Shown here: piece by piece, positions 27,587 to 36,261 of the stretch
Numbering within the stretch: the stretch's first letter is position 1
Layout of the letters: the number at the start of each line of letters is the position of its first letter
Source: an uncultured Bartonella sp.
Lineage (GTDB): Bacteria > Pseudomonadota > Alphaproteobacteria > Rhizobiales > Rhizobiaceae
NCBI GenBank assembly: GCA_946481695.1
Contig: CAMLON010000004.1
Span: 35,619 to 99,618, forward strand
Direction: 5' to 3'
Length of the DNA stretch: 64,000 nt
Notes under the pieces: model-generated
Seen by the model: the letters and a program-made list of their open reading frames with translations, nothing else
Told to the model about the DNA's origin: nothing
The model's database searches: none
Made by a program: the position numbers and the translations under genes

Positions 27587-28774
27587 TTATTCATTGCTGT
27601 TATCGGCAAAGAAAAATTCCAGAAATTTTTCATATATTTCTGTGAGCTGTTCAAGATCTTTAATGGAAACACACTCATCGATCATATGCATGGTTTGCCC
27701 GACAAGCCCGAACTCTACAACAGGGCAATAATCTTTGATAAATCTTGCGTCGGATGTTCCGCCAGAGGTTGATAATTCCGGAGTACGGCCTGTCACAGCT
27801 TCAATTGCGGCGCTCAAACGACTGACCAGCCGTTCGTTTTTTGTCAAAAATACACCACCCGGACTTACCATCCAGTCAAGCTGGTAACTTGCCGAAGATG
27901 CATTGCCATGCTGCAATTTCACTTTAGCCAAACGGTTTTCAATTTCCTGTTTTAGCGTGTCGATATTCCAATTGTCATTATACCGGATGTTGAAACGGAT
28001 CGTGCTTTGTGCCGGAATAACATTGGTTGTCGGATTGCCCGTATCAATCGCGGTAATTTCAAGATTACTTGGTTGAAAATGACTTGAACCTTCATCAAGG
28101 GGTGTATTTTTCAGGGCTTCACACAGCTTGATCGTCAAATAAAGTGGATTGGCAGCACGTTCAGGATAGGCAACATGCCCTTGCTTTCCCTGCACTGTGA
28201 TAACCCCTGAAAGCGAACCGCGCCGACCCACTTTAATCATATCACCTAAATGGTTCGGGTTTGTCGGTTCGCCAACAATTGTTGCGTCCCACGTTTCGCC
28301 TTTGTCGGCTGCCCATTTCAAAAGCTTTATCGTGCCATTAATACCGGGGCCTTCTTCGTCATTTGTTATCAATAGGCTGAGCGAGCCTTCAAGCGGAGTT
28401 TTTTCCAAATAACGGGCAACCGCTGCAATAAAACAGGCAATTCCACCTTTCATATCAACGGCACCGCGGCCGTAAAGTTTATCGTCTTTTATCGCACCTT
28501 CAAATGGCGGAAAATTCCACGCTTTTTCGTCACCAACCGGTACAACATCGGTATGACCGGCAAAAGCAAGATGCGGCCCGTTCTTGCCGATACGCGCATA
28601 AAGATTTTCAATATCGGGTGTGTTTTTATCTGTAAAAATGGGTCGTTCAACAGAAAAACCAAGGCTTTTTGCCCATGTTTGAACTTGCGTTAATACACCG
28701 TTTTCATGCGGCGTAACAGATGGACAACGGATAAGTGCCTGCGCCAAAGCTACAGGATCCTTGAGTGTCATCAT
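27587..28774 (-). CDS. dapE: Succinyl-diaminopimelate desuccinylase
   Basis: DapE removes succinate from N-succinyl-LL-diaminopimelate in lysine and peptidoglycan precursor synthesis, using two zinc ions. I start at the double ATG (28774 or 28771) behind AAAGGACA. The frame is open to 28822 but the added residues are not DapE-like. The 395-residue M20 peptidase has [12 protein letters not shown] near residue 71, [20 protein letters not shown] near 104, the catalytic [12 protein letters not shown] near 136, [12 protein letters not shown] near 166 and, near the C-terminus, [12 protein letters not shown]. Its partner dapD lies 6 kb away. Confidence 0.95.
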   Translation of the reverse strand: MMTLKDPVALAQALIRCPSVTPHENGVLTQVQTWAKSLGFSVERPIFTDKNTPDIENLYARIGKNGPHLAFAGHTDVVPVGDEKAWNFPPFEGAIKDDKLYGRGAVDMKGGIACFIAAVARYLEKTPLEGSLSLLITNDEEGPGINGTIKLLKWAADKGETWDATIVGEPTNPNHLGDMIKVGRRGSLSGVITVQGKQGHVAYPERAANPLYLTIKLCEALKNTPLDEGSSHFQPSNLEITAIDTGNPTTNVIPAQSTIRFNIRYNDNWNIDTLKQEIENRLAKVKLQHGNASSASYQLDWMVSPGGVFLTKNERLVSRLSAAIEAVTGRTPELSTSGGTSDARFIKDYCPVVEFGLVGQTMHMIDECVSIKDLEQLTEIYEKFLEFFFADNSNE

Positions 28775-28941
28775 TGCTATTGTCCTTTGTTTCAAACAGT
28801 ATCTACAATTATTATTCACCAATTTGATGATAATTAAGAAAATATATTGTTAATATTTTTATCCGGCTGCTAAAGAAATTGCGTGCCCGAATTTCGTCGA
28901 TCGGGTTAAATTGGTGGGGAAATTATCAAGGGATAACTATT

Positions 28942-30246
28942 ATGGCCGGATTGGTAGATACTCCTGACAATCATAAGGGGAATGTTGCCCTTACACCTGT
29001 CGGTAGTAAAACGAAATTGATTGTCGGAGCAGGTGTCGGCAATTTTCTCGAAATGTTCGATTTTACGGTTTATAGTTTTTTTGCCGCTATTATCGGGCAT
29101 GTCTTTTTTAATTCTGAAGATAAGCTGATTTCATTGCTGATATCAGTATCGGTTTTTGGCGTAGGCTTTGTCATGCGTCCATTAGGCAGTATTATTATCG
29201 GTGCCTATGCCGATCGCCATGGGCGTAAAGCCGCAATGTTACTGACAATTGTATTGATGGCCATTGGCAGTGCCTTGATAGGATTTGCACCACCTTATGA
29301 AGCAATCGGTATTTTTGCACCACTGTTGATTGTTTTGGGGCGTCTCTGTCAAGGATTTTCAGCTGGTGGAGAAGTTGGCGCGGCAACAACGCTTCTTATG
29401 GAATCGGCCGAACGTAACAAGCGCGGATTTTTCGTGAGCTGGCAGTTTTTCGGACAAGGCTTGAGTACTTTATCCGGTTCACTGCTCGCCGCCTTATTAA
29501 TGGGGTGTCTTTCCACGGAAGCCATGGAAAGCTGGGGTTGGCGCGTACCGTTTATCTTTTCACTCCTTATTATTCCTGTCGGGCTTTATATCCGCGCCCA
29601 TATCAAGGAAACATATAAGGCACCAACTGCTGAAGCACACACAATACATCCGTTCAAAGAGCTTATCAGCCAACATACAAAACAGACGATACTCGGTATT
29701 CTTATGGTTTTCCCGTCAACCGTCATGATGTATATTTTGGTGTTTTTTATGCCGAATTATCTGAAAACGGTCACGGAAATCGGAAACTCGCAATCGTTCC
29801 TTGTATCGAGTTATGCAAGTGTCATTGTTATCGTTGTAACTGTTTTTGCAGGCTTTTTTTGCGACCGGTTGGAGCGGCGTAAAGGCGCGGCTGTCACAGT
29901 TCTGGCGGTCACCTTTATCTCGTCCTATTTTGCATTCCACTTTGTGCAAAATATGCATGTTTTTCTTGCCTTTTACACCGTGTCAATGATTTGTATGGGG
30001 TTGATGCTAACTTTATCGGTTCTTTTCATTATAGAAGCATTCGAGAAAAGAATTCGCGCAACTGCAACGGCGGTTATCTATGCTTTTGGTGTTTCAATTT
30101 TTGGTGGTACAGCACAGATGATTGTAACATTTCTTCTTAAAATATCCGACCGCAATATTATGGCGCCATTCTGGTATCTTGGCGTTGCTATCGTCGTTGG
30201 TATGGCGGCATATCTGGCTTTCGATGAAAAGCGCCACGAGATTTAA
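28942..30246 (+). CDS. MFS transporter, metabolite:H+ symporter (MHS) type
   Basis: A 434-residue inner-membrane protein with 12 predicted helices of the MHS family, which takes up organic acids and amino-acid derivatives (citrate, alpha-ketoglutarate, proline/betaine, shikimate). I use the ATG at 28942 after AAGGGATA. Upstream frame extension is unlikely. Signature segments are GVGNFLEMFDFTVYSFFAAIIG near residue 32, FVMRPLGSIIIGAYADRHGRKAAM near 75-98 and RLCQGFSAGGEVGAATTLLME near 134-154. Three amidohydrolase genes follow on the same strand, the first within 38 bases. The likely cargo is therefore an N-acylated amino acid or similar amide that they hydrolyse. That is inference. Confidence 0.9.
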   Translation: MAGLVDTPDNHKGNVALTPVGSKTKLIVGAGVGNFLEMFDFTVYSFFAAIIGHVFFNSEDKLISLLISVSVFGVGFVMRPLGSIIIGAYADRHGRKAAMLLTIVLMAIGSALIGFAPPYEAIGIFAPLLIVLGRLCQGFSAGGEVGAATTLLMESAERNKRGFFVSWQFFGQGLSTLSGSLLAALLMGCLSTEAMESWGWRVPFIFSLLIIPVGLYIRAHIKETYKAPTAEAHTIHPFKELISQHTKQTILGILMVFPSTVMMYILVFFMPNYLKTVTEIGNSQSFLVSSYASVIVIVVTVFAGFFCDRLERRKGAAVTVLAVTFISSYFAFHFVQNMHVFLAFYTVSMICMGLMLTLSVLFIIEAFEKRIRATATAVIYAFGVSIFGGTAQMIVTFLLKISDRNIMAPFWYLGVAIVVGMAAYLAFDEKRHEI

Positions 30247-30283
30247 AGAATGAGATTTAATGATAGAAAACAGGGGAATTCCG

Positions 30284-31468
30284 ATGAGTAATGAACACCT
30301 TTCGCCAGACGCGAAAAAAATTCTTCAAACCATGGCATCCTATGTGCCGGAAATGGAAGCTGTGCGCCACGATTTGCATGCCCATCCAGAGACAGCTTAT
30401 GAAGAGCATAGAACGGCAAAAGTTATTGCCGATCTTTTGAAAAAATGGGGTTATGAAGTTACAACAGGCCTTGGCAAGACCGGTGTTGTCGGGCGCTTGA
30501 AAGTTGGCGATGGCAAAAAATCCATTGGTTTGCGTGCCGATTTTGATGCTTTGCCGATTACAGAAATGACCAATCTTGAATATTCCAGTTGTCATGAAGG
30601 CAAAATGCATGCTTGTGGTCATGACGGCCACACAACCATGTTGTTAACGGCCGCACGTTATTTTGCCGAAACGAAGAATTTCAACGGGACACTCAACCTC
30701 ATTTTCCAGCCGGCAGAAGAAGGTTTTGCCGGTGCAAAAGCAATGATCGACGATGGCCTTTTTGAAAAATTCCCGTGTGATGCCGTTTTTGGTATGCACA
30801 ACTGGCCGGGGTCTCCAACCGGCAAAATTTCTGTTAATACAGGGGCATTCATGCCTTCAAGCGACACTGTCAAAATCAAAGTGATTGGCAAGGGCGGCCA
30901 TGGTGCTGTTCCGGATAAGGCAATTGATCCGATAGCAGCAAGTGCTGCGATCATTTCAAGCCTGCAAACGATTGTCTCGCGAAATGTGCCACCGCTTGAA
31001 ACAGCCGTTGTCACTGTTGGCAGCTTTCATGCAGGGTTTGCCGCAAATGTTATTCCCGATAGTGCGGAAATGTTGCTGACCGTGCGTTGCTTTAGTCCGG
31101 ACGTAAGGGATTTACTGCAATCGCGTATCGAAAGTCTCGCCAAGTTACAGGCGGAAAGTTTTGGTGCAACCGCTGAAGTTGATTATCAACGTTCATATCC
31201 TGTTCTGGTCAACCACGAAGCAGAGACGGCATTTGCTGTTGATGTTGCGGCAAAAGTTTTCGGGCGCGACCATGTTGATGACAATATGACGAAACCATCG
31301 GGAAGTGAAGACTTTGCCTTTATGTTGGAAAAAGTGCCAGGGTCCTATGTTGTCATCGGAAATGGAGATAGTGCACCTTTGCATAGTCCCAATTACAATT
31401 TCAACGATGAATTGCTGCCTCTTGGTGGTTGTTATTGGGTTTCATTGGCTGAAACATATTTAAAATGA
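30284..31468 (+). CDS. M20-family amidohydrolase (hippurate hydrolase/N-acyl-L-amino acid hydrolase type), first of three
   Basis: An M20D metallo-amidohydrolase of 394 residues, of the group that cleaves N-acyl or benzoyl amides of amino acids. The start at 30284 follows AGGGGAA. The conserved metal-binding core is MHACGHDGHTTMLLTAARYF near residues 108-127 and FQPAEEGFAGAKAMIDDGLF near 142-161. The dimerisation insert has GKGGHGAVPDKAIDPIAASA near 204, and SGSEDFAFMLEKVPGSYVVIGNG lies near 350. There is no signal peptide, so it is cytoplasmic. It has an extra N-terminal stretch compared with the next two copies and is the most divergent of the three. Confidence 0.9.
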   Translation: MSNEHLSPDAKKILQTMASYVPEMEAVRHDLHAHPETAYEEHRTAKVIADLLKKWGYEVTTGLGKTGVVGRLKVGDGKKSIGLRADFDALPITEMTNLEYSSCHEGKMHACGHDGHTTMLLTAARYFAETKNFNGTLNLIFQPAEEGFAGAKAMIDDGLFEKFPCDAVFGMHNWPGSPTGKISVNTGAFMPSSDTVKIKVIGKGGHGAVPDKAIDPIAASAAIISSLQTIVSRNVPPLETAVVTVGSFHAGFAANVIPDSAEMLLTVRCFSPDVRDLLQSRIESLAKLQAESFGATAEVDYQRSYPVLVNHEAETAFAVDVAAKVFGRDHVDDNMTKPSGSEDFAFMLEKVPGSYVVIGNGDSAPLHSPNYNFNDELLPLGGCYWVSLAETYLK

Positions 31469-31517
31469 CTTTTGAAGGCTACATTCCCGAAAAATGTAGG
31501 ATATAGGACTTAAATCT

Positions 31518-32681
31518 ATGAAACATATTCGCGAACACATTGAGAAAACCATTGATGAAATGGTGGCAATCCGCCACCAAATTCACGAAAACCCTGAAAT
31601 GGGCTTTAACGAGCATAAAACCGGCGATAAAGTAGCGAGCCTGCTTGAAAGTTGGGGCTTTGACGTTGTGCGGGGTGTCGGTAAAACCGGCATTGTTGGC
31701 ACATTGAAAGTCGGTAATGGCAAAAAGGTCATCGGTATACGTGCCGACATGGACGCCCTTCCGATAGAAGAGGAAACGAATCTGCCTTATGCGAGTAAAA
31801 ATGCAGGTGTCATGCATGCTTGCGGTCATGACGGGCATACAACCATTCTTCTGACTGCCGCCCGTTATCTTGCCGAAACCAGGAATTTTGATGGCACAGT
31901 TCGCGTTATTTTCCAGCCGGCTGAAGAAAGTCTTGGCGGCGGCAAGAAAATGATTGATGACGGATTGTTTGAAAAATTTCCATGCGACCGGATTTACGGC
32001 CTGCATAACTGGCCGGGCTTTCCTGCCGGAACATTGCGTTTCACCAAGGGGCCGATGATGGCCTCTGTTGATACCGCTTATATTACAGTTCGCGGTAAAG
32101 GTGGTCACGGGGCACGGCCGGAAACAACAATTGATCCGATTGTTGCAGCTTCGTCTATCGTTATGGCCTTGCAAACCATCGTTTCCCGTAATGTCCCACC
32201 GCTTGAGGCCGCACTTATCACCGTCGGTATGTTCAAGGGTGGCAGTGTTTCCAATGTCATCCCAGAAGAAGTCAAGATGGAGCTGACGATCCGCGCATTT
32301 TCACCTGAAGTCAGAAAATTGTTACAGGATCGGATTTGTAAACTCGCCAAATCGCAGGCCGAAAGCTATGGTGCCGAAGCCATTATCAATTATGAACGTG
32401 GCTATCCTGTTACTGTGAATGATGCCGAATCGATCGATTTTGCGCTGGACGTCGCGAAACAGATTGTCGGCGATAAAAATGTCGTCGAAAATGCCGAGCC
32501 GCTAACTCCGAGTGAAGACTTTTCCTATATGCTGGAGAAAGTTCCGGGTGCTTATATCATTATGGGTAATGGCGACAGTACAGGCCTCCATACTCCCCAA
32601 TACAATTTCAACGATGATGGTATTGCTGTAGGAGCAACCCTGTGGGGTGCGCTGGTTGAAAAATATCTCGCCAAAGCTTGA
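31518..32681 (+). CDS. M20-family amidohydrolase, second of three
   Basis: A 387-residue M20D amidohydrolase paralogous to its neighbours. The metal site is MHACGHDGHTTILLTAARYL (about residues 97-116) and FQPAEESLGGGKKMIDDGLF follows. The lid insert reads GKGGHGARPETTIDPIVAAS, and TPSEDFSYMLEKVPGAYIIMGNG lies near the C-terminus. The sequence is closer to the third copy than to the first (for example both have LAETRNFDGTV and ARPET). It lies 49 bases after the first hydrolase, apparently in the same transcript, which ends at the hairpin at 32776-32821. Substrate is unknown. Confidence 0.9.
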   Translation: MKHIREHIEKTIDEMVAIRHQIHENPEMGFNEHKTGDKVASLLESWGFDVVRGVGKTGIVGTLKVGNGKKVIGIRADMDALPIEEETNLPYASKNAGVMHACGHDGHTTILLTAARYLAETRNFDGTVRVIFQPAEESLGGGKKMIDDGLFEKFPCDRIYGLHNWPGFPAGTLRFTKGPMMASVDTAYITVRGKGGHGARPETTIDPIVAASSIVMALQTIVSRNVPPLEAALITVGMFKGGSVSNVIPEEVKMELTIRAFSPEVRKLLQDRICKLAKSQAESYGAEAIINYERGYPVTVNDAESIDFALDVAKQIVGDKNVVENAEPLTPSEDFSYMLEKVPGAYIIMGNGDSTGLHTPQYNFNDDGIAVGATLWGALVEKYLAKA

Positions 32682-32775
32682 AAATTTGAAATTTCAAGTT
32701 GCTTTTTTGCGAACCGGATATTCAACAGATATTCGTTGTATCTAGCCGGAAAACCAACTTGTCATCTGCTACTTG

Positions 32776-32821
32776 CCCGCCTGTTTTTAAAAATCTGCTT
32801 ACAGGAAACAGGCGGGTTTTT
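32776..32821 (+). terminator. Rho-independent terminator after the second amidohydrolase
   Basis: CCCGCCTGTTT (32776-32786) pairs perfectly with AAACAGGCGGG (32806-32816), followed by TTTTTA. It splits the MHS transporter and first two hydrolase genes from the third, which must have its own promoter in the 32822-33024 gap. Confidence 0.85.
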
Positions 32822-33024
32822 ATTCGGAAAGACTATTTTTACGCAATTTATATGCAATTTATATGCAATCGCACCTCGCCAATTATTTAGAATAGCAACC
32901 CGGCGGGAAACATCGGGTAGCGAGAAAAAATATCCGGACAAAAAGAAAATTTGGTTGGTCATTTCTTGATAATCATCTTTTACACCATCCATAATAGGCA
33001 GGATTATCAACGGGGACGGGAAAG

Positions 33025-34194
33025 ATGACTGAAAAAACAATCGAAAATTTGATTCTCTCCTATTTGCCGGAAATGACAGCTTTTCGACATACTATTCATG
33101 AAAATCCGGAATTGTCGGGAAAGGAAACGGCAACATCGGCTCGTGTCGGAGAACTTCTCGAACAATATGGTTATAAAGTCACACGTCACGTCGGTGGGAA
33201 CGGTATTGTCGCGTCATTGAAAAATGGCAATGGGCGAAAGTCCATCGGCATCAGAGCCGATATGGACGCTTTGCCGATAAGGGAAGAAACAAACCTCGAA
33301 TATGCCAGCAAAAATGAAGGTGTGATGCATGCTTGTGGCCATGACGGGCATACAACGACACTTCTTACAGCCGCGCGCGCTTTAGCCGAAACAAGAAATT
33401 TTGACGGAACAGTGCATCTTATTTTTCAACCGGCCGAAGAAATCGGTGCCGGTGCAATGGCTATGATTAAAGACGGATTGTTTGAAAGATTTCCTTGTGA
33501 TGCGGTTTATGGGCTACATAATTGGCCGGGATTGGAGCAAGGGAAAATCCAATTTACCAAAAATGCAATGATGGCCTCTGTCGATTCCGTAACAATTGTC
33601 GTTTATGGAAAGGGTGGTCATGGAGCCCGCCCTGAAACTGCAATCGACCCGATCATTGTAGCGTCTTCAATCGTCATGGCATTGCAAACGATTGTTTCCC
33701 GAAATATTCCGCCACTCCAATCAGCCATTATATCGACCGGCTCGATACATGGTGGTGAAGCATTCAATATCATTCCGGATAGTGTGACAATTTCACTAAC
33801 GGTGCGAAGTTTCTCGGCAGATATTCAAAATCTTGTTGAAGACCGGATCAAAAAAATCGTTGAAGCGCAGGCGCAAAGTTTCGGAGCGCGCGCTTCTGTG
33901 CAATATGACCGGCTGGTTCCGGCGCTGGTTAATCATTCTGAATACAGCGATTTTGCTCTCGATGTCGCAAAACAGAGATTGGGAGCTGATAAAATCGTCC
34001 AGAATGAAATACCAACCACTGTAAGCGAGGATTTCGCCTTTATGCTACAAGCCCGTCCGGGAGCATTTTTCTTTCTCGGCAATGGCGACAGTGCAAGCCT
34101 TCATAGCCCTCACTATAATTTTGACGATCGCAATCTGGTGGATGGAGCAATTTTCTGGTGTGCACTTGTGGAAGCAGTTTTAAAACAGAATTAA
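33025..34194 (+). CDS. M20-family amidohydrolase, third of three
   Basis: A 389-residue M20D amidohydrolase, closest to the second copy. The metal site is MHACGHDGHTTTLLTAARAL and then FQPAEEIGAGAMAMIKDGLF. The lid region has YGKGGHGARPETAIDPIIVA, and TTVSEDFAFMLQARPGAFFFLGNG lies near the end. The GGGAAAG before the ATG is a good ribosome binding site. A terminator and about 200 bases separate it from the second copy, so regulation may differ. The three copies probably arose by tandem duplication and may now handle different acyl or amino-acid parts. Confidence 0.9.
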   Translation: MTEKTIENLILSYLPEMTAFRHTIHENPELSGKETATSARVGELLEQYGYKVTRHVGGNGIVASLKNGNGRKSIGIRADMDALPIREETNLEYASKNEGVMHACGHDGHTTTLLTAARALAETRNFDGTVHLIFQPAEEIGAGAMAMIKDGLFERFPCDAVYGLHNWPGLEQGKIQFTKNAMMASVDSVTIVVYGKGGHGARPETAIDPIIVASSIVMALQTIVSRNIPPLQSAIISTGSIHGGEAFNIIPDSVTISLTVRSFSADIQNLVEDRIKKIVEAQAQSFGARASVQYDRLVPALVNHSEYSDFALDVAKQRLGADKIVQNEIPTTVSEDFAFMLQARPGAFFFLGNGDSASLHSPHYNFDDRNLVDGAIFWCALVEAVLKQN

Positions 34195-34311
34195 CCAATC
34201 GGAAACCATCCTTATGCATTATCGCAAAAGTTGAATATTGGTTGAACGGAAATGATCGGAAATTGAATCCGTTCTGAATTGCAAATTTTTGAAGACGAGT
34301 TCAGGTATTTT

Positions 34312-35022
34312 ATGAAAAAATCATGCCCCTCTTTGACTCGCCGCACTTTCCTTGTCGGAAGCGGAACAGCTTTTATCGGGGTCTTGAGTGGCTGCACAAG
34401 CAGCGGAATTTTGGGAGATGGTTATAGTAATATGACCACCGGAGCAATCCCGCGCCCCCCGATCGGAATTGATAAAGGTTTTACAACGCCCGACAAAATG
34501 TATGCGGCCGTTCATGAAGGTCCTTATACGCTTGCCGCCATACCTTATGATAAAGTTCCAAAACAATTTCTACGGCAGATTGTACCCAATCCGACAGGCG
34601 AACCACCCGGTACAATTGTTGTGAGTCTGAAAGACCATTTTCTTTATTTCATCCAGCCTGACGGCGATGCTTTGCGCTATGGTGTCGGTATTGGTGCAGC
34701 CGGTTTCCAATGGTCGGGGCGTGCCAATGTCCAGTTTAAACGTGAATGGCCGCGCTGGACCCCGCCTGCTGAAATGATTGGTCGAAAACCCGAACTTGTC
34801 GAATATCGTAATGGTATGGAACCGGGGCCGACCAACCCGCTTGGTGCGCGCGCGCTTTATATTTATCAAAACGGGCGCGATACGGGATATAGAATCCATG
34901 GTTCACCGGAATGGTGGTCCATCGGGCAATCAATGTCATCCGGTTGTATCAGGCTGATGAATCAGGATATTATCGACCTCTACAATCGGGTTCCGGTTGG
35001 AACACCGATTGTAGTAGGTTAG
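34312..35022 (+). CDS. L,D-transpeptidase (YkuD domain), Tat-type lipoprotein
   Basis: YkuD enzymes form 3-3 peptidoglycan cross-links or attach proteins to peptidoglycan with a catalytic cysteine. The 236-residue protein starts at 34312. Earlier in-frame codons lack signal-like sequence. The N-terminus has twin arginines then a hydrophobic stretch and lipobox (LTRRTFLVGSGTAFIGVLSGC), so export as a Tat lipoprotein is plausible. The YkuD domain covers about residues 96-235 with IVVSLKDHFLYFI. The active-site block is YRIHGSPEWWSIGQ followed by SSGCIRLMNQDIIDLY, with catalytic His and Cys present. The structured RNA locus follows immediately. Confidence 0.93.
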   Translation: MKKSCPSLTRRTFLVGSGTAFIGVLSGCTSSGILGDGYSNMTTGAIPRPPIGIDKGFTTPDKMYAAVHEGPYTLAAIPYDKVPKQFLRQIVPNPTGEPPGTIVVSLKDHFLYFIQPDGDALRYGVGIGAAGFQWSGRANVQFKREWPRWTPPAEMIGRKPELVEYRNGMEPGPTNPLGARALYIYQNGRDTGYRIHGSPEWWSIGQSMSSGCIRLMNQDIIDLYNRVPVGTPIVVG

Positions 35023-35024
35023 TC

Positions 35025-35146
35025 CTCATTATATGGGAGGAGGCGTATAATGAGAAGAAAGGGGTGCCCGACTAGACAAGCGGGGGCAACTCTATCGGGC
35101 ACCTTGGGGGATACCAGGTTTCGTCCTGGTGCTCACTAAACGAGTG
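35025..35146 (+). ncRNA. Structured RNA locus of unknown family, four consecutive stem-loops
   Basis: Four hairpins lie in 122 bases between the YkuD gene and the MliC-like gene: CTCATTATA/TATAATGAG (35025-35033 with 35046-35054), GGTGCCCGA/TCGGGCACC (35063-35071 with 35095-35103), ACCAGG/CCTGGT (35113-35118 with 35125-35130) and CACT/AGTG (35134-35137 with 35143-35146). The first loop holds GGGAGGAGG, a near-perfect Shine-Dalgarno sequence. On the other strand that loop reads CCTCCTCCC, the anti-Shine-Dalgarno motif seen in alphaproteobacterial small RNA families such as cuckoo and alpha-r14. The active strand cannot be decided by eye. No T-run terminator was seen on either side. Confidence 0.55.
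35050..35139 (+). CDS. Possible small protein or leader peptide, 29 residues, with start codon inside a hairpin
   Basis: An ATG at 35050 lies six bases after GGGAGGAGG, so it has one of the strongest ribosome binding sites in the window. The frame gives 29 residues beginning MRRKGCPTRQAG and ending FRPGAH before TAA. It is basic and glycine-rich, without membrane segment or known domain. The ribosome binding site is in the loop and the ATG in the 3' arm of the first hairpin, so translation would depend on opening that stem. The same bases build the next two hairpins, so the coding reading may be fortuitous and the RNA structure the real feature. Confidence 0.35.
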   Translation: MRRKGCPTRQAGATLSGTLGDTRFRPGAH

Positions 35147-35198
35147 GCCGAATATAAAGTTCCAAAAAATTTTGATTTCATTCAAAAGGGCTTGAAGA

Positions 35199-35561
35199 AT
35201 GTTGAAAAAGACTTTCCTTATGACATTTATCCTGGCTGCTCTTTATGGCTTTGCGGCCAATGCACAAGCTTCTTCAGTGCGTAATCAAACCTATATTTGT
35301 GAACGTGGTGTGGCGTTGCAGGCGATTTTTATCAAAGATAAAGATGATTCTTATGCGGTTATTTTTGTTGATGGAAAATTGGTAGCAATGCATGAAGATG
35401 TCAAAGGGCCGGAAAGGCTTTTTATTGCTGTTGACGATCAGGATAATTATCGTTTCCATATAAAGGGGAACGACGCAAGTCTCACCTATAAAGATAACGA
35501 CCAGTCAAAGGCAGAAAAAGTCGTTTTACAGTCCTGTCAGGCCGATATAGCGGAGGATTAA
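35199..35561 (+). CDS. Secreted MliC/PliC-like protein, possible lysozyme inhibitor
   Basis: A 120-residue protein with a clean signal peptide (MLKKTFLMTFILAALYGFAA then NAQA, cleavage near residue 24). The mature part resembles the MliC domain: two cysteines (in TYICERG near 33 and LQSCQAD near 113) that would form a disulfide, YAVIFVDGKLVAM, and SLTYKDND. MliC/PliC proteins block C-type lysozymes of animal hosts in the periplasm. Assignment is from pattern and therefore moderate. The stop overlaps the tenA start by one base (TAATG), so the two are co-translated although one product is exported and the other cytoplasmic. Confidence 0.65.
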   Translation: MLKKTFLMTFILAALYGFAANAQASSVRNQTYICERGVALQAIFIKDKDDSYAVIFVDGKLVAMHEDVKGPERLFIAVDDQDNYRFHIKGNDASLTYKDNDQSKAEKVVLQSCQADIAED

Positions 35562-36238
35562 TGGAAAAACCCGATTTTGAACGAGGTCCTTTTGGAAAGT
35601 TGCGGATGAAGGCTGGCGAGCTGTGGCAGGCTTATGTTGGCCATTCTTTTGTCAATCAATTGGCAGCGGGAACACTGGCCGAGAAATGTTTCAGAAAATT
35701 TTTGACGCAGGACTATTTGTTTCTGGTTCATTTTTCCCGCGGTTATGCGCTTCTCGCGGCAAAATCGACAAATATTGCAGATATCAGGGAAGCACTTGAC
35801 GGTCTCAAATCCATTATTGAAGAAATGCCGCTTCATGTCGCTTATGCCAAAAAATGGGGAATTTCCGAACAGGAAATGAGTAGAGCAACCGAGGCATTGG
35901 AAACAATTGCCTATACGCGCTACGTTCTCGATGTCGGATATGCCGGCGACCGGCTTGATTTGATGGCCGCTCTATTGCCCTGCGTTGCCGGTTATGCCGA
36001 AGTCGGCTTGCGGCTTGCAGGTTCCAAAACCACTGTCTTTAATGGCAATCCCTATTCGGAATGGATTAAAAATTACGAAAGCGAAGAATATATCAAAGGG
36101 GTGATTGCCTTTATTGATAGTTTCAACAAGCTTGCGGAAAAATATGAAGGGGAAGTGCGTTTTCAACGTTTGAGCGAAATCTTCAACACGGCTACGCGTC
36201 TCGAAACCGAATTCTGGCAAATGGGGCTTGATGCGTAA
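35561..36238 (+). CDS. tenA: TenA-family protein (aminopyrimidine aminohydrolase/thiaminase II)
   Basis: TenA hydrolyses aminomethyl-pyrimidine (thiamin breakdown product) for thiamin salvage, and also has thiaminase II activity. The 225-residue all-helical protein has LWQAYVGHSFVNQLAAGTL near residue 20, FRKFLTQDYLFLVHFSRGYA near 44 with the substrate Asp, a cysteine in LLPCVAGYAEVG near 145 at the place of the catalytic nucleophile, and a Glu-containing ETEFWQMGL at the C-terminus, where the acid residue sits in TenA. No other thiamin gene lies here. It could instead serve a salvage role using imported pyrimidine. Confidence 0.88.
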   Translation: MEKPDFERGPFGKLRMKAGELWQAYVGHSFVNQLAAGTLAEKCFRKFLTQDYLFLVHFSRGYALLAAKSTNIADIREALDGLKSIIEEMPLHVAYAKKWGISEQEMSRATEALETIAYTRYVLDVGYAGDRLDLMAALLPCVAGYAEVGLRLAGSKTTVFNGNPYSEWIKNYESEEYIKGVIAFIDSFNKLAEKYEGEVRFQRLSEIFNTATRLETEFWQMGLDA

Positions 36239-36261
36239 TAATTGACGATCATTCAACCGAT

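Noticed and set aside
30284..34194. Extra dapE copies
   Set aside because: The three proteins have the M20D HACGHDGHT and FQPAEE motifs, not DapE motifs such as the [10 protein letters not shown] and TNDEEG segments seen at 27.6-28.8 kb.
35100..35146. T-arm-like hairpin with GGTTTCGTCC near the structured locus
   Set aside because: The stem-loop does not fit a tRNA T arm, and no cloverleaf or acceptor stem could be built around it.
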